Below, in pieces: positions 21,080 to 34,186 of a stretch of DNA of 64,000 nt; position 1 is the first letter of the stretch, and each line of letters opens with the position of its first letter. Below the pieces are notes generated by a model. The model did no database searches. It was given only the letters and a program-made list of their open reading frames with translations, and was not told the DNA's origin. A program made the translations under genes and the position numbers. Origin of the DNA: Rhabdophis nuchalis (Eukaryota; Chordata; Lepidosauria; Squamata; Natricidae); contig CM077643.1 of NCBI GenBank assembly GCA_039707465.1, positions 372,974,419 to 373,038,418 on the forward strand, read 5' to 3'.

Positions 21080-22640
21080 CCAGGAGGGAGATGGGTTCAA
21101 TAAACATGTGGTGGCATTCAGCAGCCTCGGCAACCTGTCCATGTCCTCGGAAGTAACAAAGTCGAACTCAGCCCACAAAACGGTCTCAAATGTATTAAGC
21201 AAAAACCCATGGAATATTACTAAAAATAAGCAGGCCTATATCTGATGATTCAATATCTATGGAGAACCATAGAAAATGCACTGCAGAAATCAGGTTTGGG
21301 GATGAGATCACAAATTCTCTCTGTGTGTGTCTTTAACTCTGTCTTTGTCTCTCTCACACACATATAAATAGTTATATTGGATAAAGCTTTCTTATCCTGG
21401 TGGAAGAAAGTACAAAACAATCCTCAGGCCAACCTGAAACATAAGAGAACAGAAGAAAAATGATTTTTTTCAGCTATTGAAATAAGCATGTAATAGCACA
21501 TTAAGGATGAAATCACTCAGAAACCAGACAAAAAGTGTGGTTTTTATTTTTAGAAGCTTTTGAATCTGGGCTTTTACAACAACCTCTCTTATCTATAAAC
21601 AAATTTATAAAATATCATTTTACTCCTGCTATCAGCAAAAGCCCTTAAAGATTGCCATTTAACCTTGATCATATAAACCAACTTTATGCTCCTTCCTTTT
21701 ACTTCTAGCAAACTTGAGCTTTAATCCCTTCAAATAATGTTATGCAACTTGATTTCTTTTCATTCTGGAGAGTCAGATTAGTCTAGTGATTAAGGCACCA
21801 GGTTAGAAAGGTGGGGTGTGGGGAGCTCTAGTTCCACTATAACTATAAAAGCCAACTGGTTCACCTTCAGCCAGTTACTCTCTCTCAGACCAACCAATCG
21901 AACAGGCTTATTATTATGGGGAAAATAGGAGGAAATTGTGTCAGATATTATATGTTTGCTGCCATGAGTTATTTGTAAAAATAATAAAGGTGGTATTTAA
22001 AAAAATAAATTATAATTCAAGTTGTGTTGCCCTGTTTATCTGCTTCTTAGCCTGGTCTACTTTGAAGGGCTCATAACTCTTAATGAAAGACATTCTTAAA
22101 TACAAGTTTGATATATGGCCTTTCCAGCACAAGAATAGTATCCAGAAAAAGGGGAGAGAGTACATAGTATTGAGGAGAGATCGTTTGGTCACATGTTTGC
22201 ATTCTGTCACACTGTTTTGGTTGTCGGTTTTCTATCAGAGCTTTTTTTTAGAAACTACTAAAGGAATGCACGCTCCTATCAGTTAATTGGATGAAGAACA
22301 TTCAGCACTGATAAGTTTACAGTCCCCTTTTCATGAATCAAATGACTTGTTGAATCACTTTTATCTGTTACCTCTACGTTGTCACATCTAATTATCAAGC
22401 CATATTCTTAGGAAAGGATTGCTAATACTAAAAAAGCAGTAAAATATATGGAATCATGAAGTCTGATACAGAAGAAAACCATCCAAACATTGTGGCCTCT
22501 TATACCATGGATTCACTTTCCATTATCTTACTCAATGTGATTTCTAAACATCGAGTCAGTTTGTCCTTGAGGTTTCCTCATTACCTCTGCTGCACACACT
22601 CATTACACAAGGCAATTGGCTGTTTTTTGGGATTATAACA
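21080..22640. other. Unassigned AT-rich DNA, partly duplicated
   Basis: No gene recognised. The stretch at about 21500-21580 resembles 3270-3330, and that at about 21660-21770 resembles 63540-63640 (ACTTTAT and TTTCTTTTCATTCT-type blocks in the same order). It is probably shared flank of the duplicated locus. Confidence 0.5.
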
Positions 22641-24190
22641 TGCATGTTGTTTCTAAGTCTCAAGACACTTAGAGATAAAGTTGGCTTTCACAAGTTCTTC
22701 ATCACTTTCTTCTTATAGTTTTTGAGCAAACAGTTACAATATTAAATGTTGATTATGATATTAAATGGACATTTTTCTAGAGCTGCCAATTTCACAATTT
22801 TTAGCCTCACAGATCTGCTAATGTCTGTGGTTAATTAACTTCTGGTTTTTTCATGTTCATTTTTCATGGGGGTCTGGAGCAAAGATATGCTGGGAGAAAT
22901 TATCTATAGTCCACAGAAATGGGCTCCACTCTCAAGGCAGAGTTTGAGAGATGTGGCTGAATAACTACCTTTTCCTCTCATTGCGGTGAAACTGTCAAAA
23001 ACCCAAGTTCTGACCATTGCCTGCAAGAATCAGGCTCAAGTATTAAGGACCCTCTCAGACTCCATTAAGGACCCTCTCAGATGCCTTTTCACTGCAGCTA
23101 TTTTTGGATCTTGATTGCTCACCCCAATTTTATCAGGAGAGTCCATGTAATACAGAAATCATTGCATCTTGGAGTAAATTTACTTTCCATTCTTGTCCTC
23201 ATCCCTCACTCTTAGGATCCTTTTTCAGAGCAACTGTATTACCAATAGGGAGGAGAGAAAAAGAGGGAATAGTCTAATATACAGCCTGAAATGTTGTCCC
23301 TTTTCTAGAGCATATTGCTTGTAGTTGAATAAGAGAGCTGATGTGAAGAATGTGCAATTCTGTCACTGAATGATGTAACTCAGTTGCTCTGCCAGGTGAA
23401 TACATTTTATTTGCACTTATTAAATCTGTTTGTCACCCATCTCAAAAAACATTCCTTCAGCTGGCAGTCCATAGCTATAGGTGTCCTAAGCAAATATTGA
23501 ACAGCTAAATTTACTTTAGGTCTAAGAGTATAACTGTGTCACTAAGCCCGAAAATTGTGTTGTGTGACAGACCTCAAATTACTAGGTCAGTAGATGTCTG
23601 TGAGAATGTCTTGTGTTCCACTTTGAAATCATCTCTACATCTCCATAGCCTCCATGGCAGCTGGCATTTCATTCTCATCCCAAATGAGGTAACATCAGGG
23701 GCCTCCTCCCAAGAGGCTTTTTCAAACTGAGCTGAGGGGCACCCAGGGAGGCTTCAGAATAATGGAAAGGCGTGTGAGAAAAACCTACCCAAGAGTGTTG
23801 CCAGCAAGGCTGTGTGCCTTCTATGTATTTTTCATCTTCCATAGATTTTCAGGCAGGACTGCATTCTTTTTGTTGCTCCTGGTCAGGGCAGCAGGGCATA
23901 ATGTAAATTCCCTGTATCCTCAGCAGTTAACTATGCAAAATACTGATGGAAATGACCCAGCTTTTGTGTTCCTTTTCAATAACAAAGCCATATGTAGAAG
24001 ATTAGTTCATCATTTCTAAAATAGTCTGTTGATTTTCTTTTCTGCCATAAAATTGCAGATTTTGTATACAGTAGACTTACCCACATTTTACAGAAACCAA
24101 ATCTTTATATAATCCAGGGCTCTAAGGCATTGAAATCCTGAGTTTTTTCCTTCTACATTTCCAAGTCAATGTATACCTTGTAAGGAGTCT
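22640..24190. repeat. Duplicated upstream flank of the defensin gene
   Basis: Non-coding DNA upstream of the intact defensin gene, collinear in parts with 1920-4440. The segment 24070-24190 also matches 52740-52850 in inverted orientation. Both of those copies contain an AGAAACCAAA.CTTTATATAATCCAG stretch and then AAGGCATTGAAATCCTGAG. No exon was identified. Confidence 0.6.
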
Positions 24191-24214
24191 GATCTTTGCT
24201 GATTCTCCAGTTCT

Positions 24215-24905
24215 TGGCAACGCTCTCTACATGGGGCTCCCCTTAAGGTGCACCCGGAGGCTCCAGTTGGTTCAGAATGCGGCCGCGCGGGGGATTCTGG
24301 GAGCTTCTCGCTACTCCCACGTAACACCTCTCCTGCGCGAGCTGCACTGGCTACCGGTGGCCTTCCAGGTGTGCTTCAAGGTGCTTGTTACCATCTTCAA
24401 ATCGCTCCATGGCTCGGGGCCTAGTTACTTACGGGACCGTCTCCTGCCACATACCTCCCTACATCTGATACACTCCCACAGAGTGGGCCTACTGAGGGTA
24501 CCAACCGCCGGGCAATGCCAGGTAGCCTGGCACAGGGGTAGGGCCTTCTCTGTGGCTGGGCCGGCCCTCTGGAACGACCTACCCCCAAAACGTCGCACAA
24601 TCACGGACCTTTCCCTCTTCCGCCGCTCACTTAAAACATATTTATTTCAACAAGCTGGTCTTGCGTAAATGGTATTGATTTTATAACATAACTTCTGTCA
24701 AGGACATAAATGGATTTTAGATTTGGGGAATTTTAGTTTAGGAGGGTTCCTATTTTAATATTTCTAAATTCTAGTACAGGTAATTTAATTCGTTTTTAGC
24801 TTTGTTATATATTGTCTGTTTATATGGTTTTTAACTTTTTCCCTGTACACCGCCCCGAGTCCCTTCGGGGAGAGGGGGCGGTTTATAAGTCTAAATAAAA
24901 TAAAA
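24215..24905 (+). mobile_element. L2-type LINE 3' fragment
   Basis: A plus-strand, 5'-truncated L2. The frame 24231-24668 (145 codons) encodes the RT tail from MGLPLRCTRRLQLVQNAAAR to FSVAGPALWNDLPP. The 3' UTR ends with the CCCCGAGTCCCTTCGGGGAG hairpin at about 24853. It interrupts the duplicated flank, which resumes at about 24915 (GAAGTAGACATTCAGCCCTC); the paralogous site near 52690-52740 lacks this insertion. Confidence 0.88.
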
Positions 24906-25580
24906 TCAAAAATCAAATTTGAAGTAGACATTCAGCCCTCTATTCTTATATGGATAAGAACTAACATCCTGAATGACCCACTTCACCGTGTGTTTCTTCC
25001 AGAGTTGGGTTGCTGCCAGTTTGGCCCAGATTGGAACTGGTAGTGGCGGTGGCAGGAGGCTCCACCCACCCACCCAGATACATGTGTGTGCATGAGCGAA
25101 CTGGTACTAAAATAAATTGCAACCCACCACTGGTGTCTTCTCTTGATAACGCATAGTATAGAAGTATACTATTTTCATTCTCCCCATCCCAATATCTCTT
25201 CTTAGGCAATGAACTTTGTGATTGTAAGTGAAGACATTAAATGTTTTATTTGTATGTGTGTGTGAGAGAGAATTTCTCAGCAAGCATATTATCAGGGGGC
25301 AGCTACATTTCATTACAACCATGCATGACTAATCTACCCTGATTTGCATGTAACTAGTTATGTCAACTCTGCAGACCACTCAATAATGGAGCCAATCATT
25401 TATGATTCCAAAGTGTTTTAGCTATAAGCAGACCCATTTAACTATGCAACTAATTCTCCTGCTCTTGCAAGTACTTTTGCAAGTTAACCCTCAGGAATGG
25501 TTCAATAAAAGGAAATACAACAAAGCCAACTACATTTAAGAGTAGTTGCAATATTTCACAGTGTGGTGTAATCATAACTG

Positions 25581-25588
25581 CATAAATA
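25581..25588 (+). promoter_or_regulatory. TATA-like box of the intact defensin gene
   Basis: CATAAATA, followed by GAGAGCTGTGTCCT, lies 59 bases upstream of the start codon. The orphan exon-1 copy has the identical motif at exactly the same distance (54088 to 54147), which supports it as the core promoter. Confidence 0.7.
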
Positions 25589-25639
25589 GAGAGCTGTGTC
25601 CTATCCCAGGAATAAATTTAGTCCAAAACCAATCCCAAC

Positions 25640-27764
25640 ATGAAAATCCTTTATCTGCTGTTCACATTCCTTTTCCTTGCATTCCTGTCTGAATCAGGTA
25701 AGAAACCAAATTATTGATAGTTTAGAAATGACTGATAACTCACTACTTTCTAAGCAAGTATGAGCATCACTGAAAATAGGATAATCTTTAACATCTTCTT
25801 TTATGTTATGTTAATGAAAAAGTTTTGAACACTGTGAACTATTAAGACCATGAGCCTTCAAATATTTGAAAAATATGCCATTGATTTTTCTTTTTCATTG
25901 AAACTTGAGTCCAGTGTAATATAGGGCATCAAAGAGGGACTGGAAAACCAATTTATTGATTCACTATTCTCTACAAAACCTAACTGGTGGTTTTATTGTT
26001 GTATATTTTTTGCTGGTTCATTTTAGTTTTCGTATACCAAATTCTCACCAAAAAACATTTTGATGTGTTCGAGAGACACAGAACATTTGATCTAGTGCTC
26101 AAAACACCAAGCTATAAATCTGGAGATTGTTCTATTCCCACCTTTGACATGAAAGCTGGTTGAGTACATTTGGACTTCTCTCAGTACAAGGTACCTCACA
26201 GGATTGCTGTTGTGGTAACATAGGAGAAGGCATCCTTGATATTCTCTCAGCTTGTTTTTTTTCCCTTACGGTTGTTTCATTATCAAACTAAGTAACATAA
26301 GTAAGGAATGAAATTTGCTCTCAGTTTATATTCTAGCAGTCTTCCCTGTTAGTATTGGTTAGGAGTGGTCTTGGGAGTTTTTTTGGTTGTACTCTTTATT
26401 GTTCACTTTTTGTCACTTCCTTGATTGGTGTATTGCTTATTTCTTGTTTATTGGTCAAGTTGTTAAGTTTGGTGTTAATATAAGATAATTTGGATGTTGG
26501 TTATGGGTAGGGAGATGTTTTGGTCTTTCTGTTCCCTTTTTGGCTTGTTAATTGCCTCTTTTGCAAAGTAAGTATATATTGTTTATATCTATGTGTTTAT
26601 TGATAGATAATTTTGAAAGAGTGCTAGCTTCCATTCTCTAGTGTTTTTGGAATTGGATTTATCTTGGATGGTCACAGTTCCCCAGTTGAAAGTATGTTTA
26701 AGTCTGTCCATATATTGTGAAATTAAAGAGTTTTCATCATGTCTTATGACTTCTACTTGGTGTTCATGAAAATAGGAGGAAGGAGCATTACATACATTTG
26801 TCATCTTGAGTTATTTTAAGAAATAAAGATGAGATAAAAATAAATAATAAATAAACATTCATTATTTAGTAAATCCATTGCTATTCAATCTGTAAAAAAA
26901 AAAAGCTATTGCAGCAAAATGTCACAAATGCGCCACTTTTCAAGAGCAGAAAAGAGCAGTGTTAGAGACATTAAGAGAAGAGGAAGAAAGCCAAAAGTAA
27001 ACTGGATCCTGAAGGTCAAAGAAAGTTAATCATTTTCACTCAACATCTCCATCCAAAACACCTAGCAGAACTAGCCATGATAATTCAGGATTGTTTCTTA
27101 GCAAGCAAGAATCCATAGTAATAATGGAGAGAAATATATCACAGCAAGGTCTCCCTTTGGTGTGAATCTGATTTTTTCCCTCCATACTACCTTAATAGAT
27201 ACAGGTATACCTGCCAGCTCTGGCCAGATATGAAACCTGGGTTGATATAAGATATATTGGGGTTTCTGAAGGGAGATTATCAAAAATGAATTCCTTGGTC
27301 AGAGGAAACGTCTGAATTCATAGGAATCCTGCAATTGTGTAGAAGAAAGTGATCTCTTAGGAGAACATATCTATCCATATAACAAAGTATCTTTACATCA
27401 TCCCTCTGCTACCTTTTTTCTTTTCACAGGTAATGCCCAGCGTCAATGTAAACTTGCAAGAGGACGCTGCCTTTATGGTCATTGTCTAGACATCTCTTTG
27501 GACATTGGGAGAAAGGATTGTGGACCAAACTCGAGATGCTGTCTATCGTAAGTAAACACTCTTCTAATAATGATGCCCTGTAGATTGGGATACCCTTGTT
27601 TGCACTCCAAAGTATTCCAAGACATTGACCTGCAAAGGAACAGATGTTTCAAAGGCCGAAAGAAGGGCAGGAGAGATTTTCTGGTTCAAGTAACAGAATT
27701 TACTTTACACTTACTTTGATCAACCTATTATTTATCTCATTTGTACAGCCGCTATGGAAAATAA
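25640..27764 (+). CDS. Beta-defensin-like secreted peptide, three exons, apparently intact
   Basis: Coding exons are 25640-25697, 27430-27547 and 27749-27764, with GTAAG donors and pyrimidine-rich CAG acceptors, in phases 1 and 2, giving 63 residues. Exon 1 encodes a hydrophobic signal peptide beginning MKILYLLFTFLFLAFLSES. Exon 2 encodes a basic peptide with cysteines spaced C-x6-C-x4-C-x11-C-x5-C-C, the beta-defensin arrangement that forms three disulphides. Exon 3 adds Ser-Arg-Tyr-Gly-Lys and a TAA. The mature part has about nine Lys/Arg and three Asp. Such peptides are exported and disrupt microbial membranes. In snakes the same gene fold also gave rise to crotamine-type venom peptides, and sequence alone does not say whether this one is immune or venom-expressed. 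A TATA box lies upstream and a poly(A) signal downstream. No break is visible. Confidence 0.88.
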
Positions 27765-27924
27765 TACCATCTGCATCTACCACGCTGGACGTCTTCAAAA
27801 TATGGCCACTGACCTGTGATTACCGCCTGCTATCGCTTTATCTTCCTTTACATGAATCAAATTGCTTTGTATCAATCTCAAAAACATTTATGCATTGCAG
27901 TAAAATTTGGCAAATATACCTTCA

Positions 27925-27930
27925 AATAAA
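27925..27930 (+). terminator. Polyadenylation signal of the intact defensin gene
   Basis: AATAAA about 160 bases after the stop codon, inside a 3' UTR that is conserved in the minus-strand paralogue (matching block with its own AATAAA at 41128-41133). Confidence 0.75.
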
Positions 27931-28149
27931 GCTAAATGAGCATTACAGATATTGTGCAACTTTTTAACAGGGATCAAGGAACAGTATATTCATTTAACTA
28001 TGTCAATGTGTCTGTCTGTTTTTGGGTCATATCTCTTTCCTTACAGTTTCCTGCTCTTCAACCACATATTATGCCATATAGGTCACACAGTCTCCTTCTT
28101 CCCCATCTGTTTATTTATTGAAGAAGTTATTATTATATATGTTAAATTT

Positions 28150-30300
28150 CTTTAAGGGATGATTAATAATAATTAATTAAGAGACCAGGATGGATCCATT
28201 TCGGGCTCCTTAGCTCTCATCAGCTGGCCATACTTCCAACCTAGAGATCATCCAGACAGAGACCTATTAAGATTGCTGCTGTCTTTTTAGATAGTCGAAG
28301 GGCAGAGAAGGATGACAAGTTTGTCTCCTCCCTTAAAAATGGGCCTAAAAAATAACAGGAGCTGTAAAATATTCGCTCATCAATAGAGTCCTGTAAAAGG
28401 ATGATGTAATCAGGAAATATGGTTAGCTCAAGGCATAGAGAGGCCTGCCTCGAGTTCTGGAGAGCACCAGTTCAAATCCCTGTAGGGAAGTATGGCCAGC
28501 TGACGAGGGCTAAGGAGCCCGAAATGGATCCATCCTGGTCTCTTAATTAATTATTAAATCATCCCTTAAAAATCTAACGCATATCTAAAAAGACAGCAAC
28601 AATCTTAATAGGTCTCTGTCCGGATGATCTCTAGGTTGAGTCGAAGGGCAGAGAAGGATGACAAGTTTGTCTCCTCCCTTAAAAATGGGCCTAAAAAATA
28701 ACAGGAGCTGTAAAATATTCGCTCATCAATAGAGTCCTGTAAAAGGATGATGTAATCAGGAAATCTGGTTAACTCAAGGCATAGAGAGGCCTGCCTCGAG
28801 TGCTGGAGAGCACCAGTTCAAATCCCTGTAGGGAAGTATGACCAGCTGACGAGGGCTAAGGAGCCCGAAATGGATCCATCCTGGTCTCTTAATTAATTAT
28901 TAAATCATCCCTTAAAAATCTAACACATATCTAAAAAGACAGCAGCAATCTTAATAGGTCTCTGTCTGGATGATCTCTAGGTTGAGTCGAAGGGCAGAGA
29001 AGGATGACAAGTTTCTCTCCTCCCTTAAAAATGGGCCTAAAAAATAACAGGAGCTGTAAAATATTCGCTCATCAATAGAGTCCTGTAAAAGGATGATGTA
29101 ATCAGGAAATCTGGTTAGCTCAAGGCATAGAGAGACCTGCCTTGAGTGCTGGAGAGCACCAGTTCAAATCCCTGTAGGGAAGTATGGCCAGCTGACGAGG
29201 GTTAAGGAGCCCGAAATGGATCCATCCTGGTCTCTTAATTAATTATTAAATCTTTCCTTAAAAATTTAACACATATCTAAAAAGACAGCAGCAATCTTAA
29301 TAGGTCTCTGTCTGGATGATCTCTAGGTTGGGTCGAAGGGCAGAGAAGGATGACAAGTTTGTCTCCTCCCTTAAAAATGGGCCTAAAAAATAACAGGAGC
29401 TGTAAAATATTTGCTCATCAATAGAGTCCTGTAAAAGGATGATGTAATCAGGAAATCTGGTTAGCTCAAGGCATAGAGAGGCCTGCCCCGAGTGCTGGAG
29501 AGCACCAGTTCAAATCCCTGTAGGGAAGTATGACCAGCTGACGAGGGCTAAGGACCCCGAAATGGATCCATCCTGGTCTCTTAATTAATTATTAAATCTT
29601 TCTTTAAAAATTTAACACATATCTAAAAAGACAGCAGCAATCTTAATAGGTCTCTGTCTGGATGATCTCTAGGTTGAGTCGAAGGGCAGAGAAGGATGAC
29701 AAGTTTGTCTCCTCCCTTAAAAATGGGCCTAAAAAATAACAGGAGCTGTAAAATATTCGCTCATCAATAGAGTCCTGTAAAAGGATGATGTAATCAGGAA
29801 ATCTGGTTAGCTCAAGGCATAGAGAGGCCTGCCTCGAGTGCTGGAGAGCACCAGTTCAAATCCCTGTAGGGAAGTATGACCAGCTGACGAGGGCTAAGGA
29901 GCCCGAAATGGATCCATCCTGGTCTCTTAATTAATTATTAAATCATCCCTTAAAAATCTAACACATATCTAAAAAGACAGCAGCAATCTTAATAGGTCTG
30001 TGTCCGGATGATCTCTAGGTTGAATCGAAGGGCAGAGAAGGATGACAAGTTTGTCTCATCCCTTAAAAATGGGCCTAAAAAATAACAGGAGCTGTAAAAT
30101 ATTCGCTCATCAATAGAGCCCTGTAAAAGGATGCTGTAATCAGGAAATCTGGTTAGCTCAAGGCATAGAGAGGCCTACCTCGAGTGCTGGAGAGCACCAG
30201 TTCAAATCCCTGTAGGGAAGTATGACCAGCTGACGAGGGCTAAGGAGCCCGAAATGGATCCATCCTGGTCTCTTAATTAATTATTAAATCATCCCTTAAA
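28150..30300 (+). repeat. 346-bp satellite array, plus orientation, about six units
   Basis: The landmark TCGAAGGGCAGAGAAGG recurs starting near 28294, 28640, 28986, 29332, 29678 and 30024, an exact 346-bp step each time. The units differ by only a few bases, so the array is young. Each unit contains a tRNA-like stretch with GGTTAGCTCAAGGC (box-A-like) and AGTTCAAATCCC (box-B-like), then GGATGGATCC, then TTAATTAATTATTAAATC. The first partial unit (28150-28290) begins in the opposite orientation. Confidence 0.93.
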
Positions 30301-31314
<1,014 letters not shown>

Positions 31315-31315
<1 letters not shown>

Positions 31316-31545
31316 AAAAGAAATTTAACACATATCTAAAAAGACAGCAGCTGTAACAATATATCCACTTCATCAATAAAGTCCTGTAGAAAGGATGATG
31401 TAATCAGGGAAACTGGTTAGCTCAAGGCATAGAGAAGCCTGCTTCGAATGCTGGAGAGCACCAGTTCAAATCCCTGTAGGGAAGTATGGCCAGCTGACGA
31501 GGGCTAAGGAGCCCGAAATGGATCCATCCTGGTCTCTTAATTATT
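31315..31545 (+). repeat. Satellite unit, plus orientation
   Basis: A partial unit of the GAAGTGGATATA subfamily in plus orientation, including the tRNA-like A/B box region (31415-31490). It is cut at 31545 by an L2 fragment. Confidence 0.88.
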
Positions 31546-31915
31546 TATTTATTTTATTTTTTATTTTATTAAATTTATACCCCTCCCTTCTCCTTGTTAG
31601 GACCCAGGGCGGCGCACAGGCATTATTTAAGAACACAAAATACAATAAATATCTATTAAAATGTATTAAATTAATAAACCCGTGCTAAAACCCAATATTA
31701 AAACCCTTGCCAATTATAAATTATTTTCTTAAAAAGTCAGAAATGGGGGCTATCCTAGGCCGGCTTGTTGGAATAAATACGTCTTAAGACGTTGGCGGAA
31801 GAGGCGGAGGTCCGAGATAGTACGGAGGTCGGGGGGTAGGTCGTTCCAGAGGGCCGGGCCCGCCACAGAGAAGGCCCTTCCCCTGGGTGTCGCCAACCGG
31901 CATTGCCCCGTCGTT
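31545..31915 (-). mobile_element. L2-type LINE 3' fragment inside satellite
   Basis: A minus-strand L2 tail: the GACCCAGGGCGGCGCACAGG terminal block at about 31600-31620, then the 3' UTR, then RT C-terminal codons near 31780-31910 (the FSVAGPALWNDLPP region). Satellite sequence resumes with TTAATTATTA after it. Confidence 0.85.
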
Positions 31916-32790
31916 AATTATTACTAATCATCCCTTAAAAGAAATGTAACACATATCTAAAAAGACAGCAGCAATTTAATAGGTCTCTGTCTGGATGGTC
32001 TCTAGGTTTTTTAGATATGTGTTAAATTTCTTTAAGGGATGATACTTCCCTACAGGGATTTGAACTGGTGCTCTCCAGCATTCGAAGCAGGCTTCTCTAT
32101 GCCTTGAGCTAACCAGTTTCCCTGATTACATCATCCTTTCTACAGGACTTTATTGATGAAGTGGATATATTGTTACAGCTTCCTGTTAGGCCTATTTAAG
32201 GGAGGAAGTATGGCCAGCTGACGAGGGCTAAGAAGCCCAAAATGGATCCATCCTGGTCTCTTAATTAATTATTATTAATCATCCCTTAAAGAAATTTAAC
32301 ACATATCTAAAAAGACAGCAGCAATTTAATAGGTCTCTGTCTGGATGGTCTCTAGGTTGAGTCGAAGGACAGAGAAGGATGACAAGTTTGTCTCCTCCCT
32401 TAAATAGGCCTAACAGGAAGCTGTAACAATATATCCACTTCATCAATAAAGTCCTGTAGAAAGGATGATGTAATCAGGGAAACTGGTTAGCTCAAGGCAT
32501 AGAGAAGCCTGCTTCGAATGCTGGAGAGCACCAGTTCAAATCCCTGTAGGGAAGTATGGCCAGCTGACGAGGGCTAAGGAGCCCGAAATGGATCCATCCT
32601 GGTCTCTTAATTAATTATTATTAATCATCCCTTAAAGAAATTTAACACATATCTAAAAAGACAGCAGCAATTTAATAGGTCTCTGTCTGGATGGTCTCTA
32701 GGTTGAGTCGAAGGACAGAGAAGGATGACAAGTTTGTCTCCTCCCTTAAATAGGCCTAACAGGAAGCTGTAACAATATATCCACTTCATA
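31915..32790. repeat. Satellite units, rearranged, mixed orientation
   Basis: Further units of the GAAGTGGATATA subfamily. 31960-32200 contains a short inverted piece, and 32210-32790 holds plus-oriented units. Landmarks AAGCCTGCTTCGAATGCTGG and GTCGAAGGACAGAG recur. The array stops at (TA)n near 32790. Confidence 0.88.
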
Positions 32791-32843
32791 TATATATATA
32801 TATGCAAAAACACCTTTAATTTTACACGGGAAAAGACCCGAAT

Positions 32844-33015
<172 letters not shown>

Positions 33016-33039
33016 TGCCACATCCTGATTGGTAGCTGG

Positions 33040-33560
33040 AGTTTGTTGAGAGTGATTGATGATGGTGTCAGTGTTTGTGGCCGGGACTTGTTTAGTGGCT
33101 GGGACTCGTTTAGTGGCCAGGGTTTGTTTAGTGGCCGGGACTCGTTTAGTGGCCAGAGCTGGTTTCCAGATGTCTGGCAGGCGGGAGGCATCATCGCGTC
33201 TGTTCATATTTTGGGGATGTTTTTCTATTTCAATAGCTTCCATAATCATTCTCCTGTTGGAGTGTTCAGTCCTGGAGAGCAATTTGGTTTTTTCAAAGTC
33301 AATTTGATGACCTGTTGCTTGGAAGTGCTGGAAGAGGGAGGAAGTATTTACTTGTCTTTTAACAGAATTCTTATGCTCTGAGATACGTGCACTAATTCTC
33401 CTATTAGTTTGTCCAATGTATGTGGACGAGCAGACTTTGCATGGTATTTCATAGACTCCTTGGTTTTCTAGCTGGATTTTGTCTTTGGGGTTCCTTAAAA
33501 TGTTGGCAATTTTTTGGTTAGTGTCGAAGGATGTCTTTATATTGTGTTTGTGGAGAATTT
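33040..33560 (-). pseudogene. PLE GIY-YIG endonuclease and repeat tail
   Basis: Read on the minus strand, the region around 33380-33480 encodes [17 protein letters not shown], a GIY-YIG-family signature. It is followed by [20 protein letters not shown] and a tail with the short repeat ATK(R/Q)(V/T)(P/L). GIY-YIG nucleases nick target DNA for PLE insertion. The frame for the last part is 32854-33282, but its C-terminus is lost in (TA)n. A deletion near 33014-33018 removes the sequence that carries the hammerhead-like core in the sister fragment. Confidence 0.75.
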
Positions 33561-33656
33561 TGCTGATTTTATCAGTGGTACCTTTAATATAGGGGAGGAG
33601 AGCGATGCCATTGTCTTGTTCTGTGTTTTGGATCTTGGGGGGTGTCTGCTTTTGGA

Positions 33657-34139
33657 TTAGTTTGGTGATTGTGTTTTTTGGAAACCATTAGAGATTAATA
33701 TCTTTGTGAGGGTTTGTAATTCATTTTTCAGGTGGTCTTTGTCAGCTAGGCGTTTGGTTCTGGAGATGAGGGTCTTGGCTACAGAGTTGATCTGTGCAGG
33801 GTGGTGATGTGATTGTGCGTTTAGGTAGCGGTTTGTGTGTGTTTTTTTCCGGTAGATGGTGTGTCCTAGGGAGCCATTGGGTTTTTTGTAGATTAGGACA
33901 TCCAGAAAGGGAAGTTGGTTGTTATCTTCTATTTCCATAGTGAATTGTATTTTGGGGTGTAGGCTGTTGAGGTGTGTGAGGAAGTTGTGTAGTTTTTCTT
34001 TTCCGTGTGGCCAAATTACAAAAGTGTCATCCACATATCTAAGCCAGAGTTTGGGTTTGTGTTCCGATTTATCTAGGGCATTCGTTTCAAAGTGTTCCAT
34101 GAAAAGGTTTGCGATGACTGGTGAGAGTGGTGACCCCAT
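33657..34139 (-). CDS. PLE reverse transcriptase, C-terminal part
   Basis: The 160-codon frame begins [18 protein letters not shown] and contains the active site LRYVDDTF at residues 33-40, then [30 protein letters not shown] and [11 protein letters not shown]. These are diagnostic of Penelope-like RT. A frameshift near 33660 separates it from the endonuclease. It is truncated at the N-terminus by the inversion at 34186. Confidence 0.9.
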   Translation of the reverse strand: MGSPLSPVIANLFMEHFETNALDKSEHKPKLWLRYVDDTFVIWPHGKEKLHNFLTHLNSLHPKIQFTMEIEDNNQLPFLDVLIYKKPNGSLGHTIYRKKTHTNRYLNAQSHHHPAQINSVAKTLISRTKRLADKDHLKNELQTLTKILISNGFQKTQSPN

Positions 34140-34186
34140 AGGCGCTCCTTCTATTTGTTTGTACCTTTGTCCATTGTGAATGAAGT

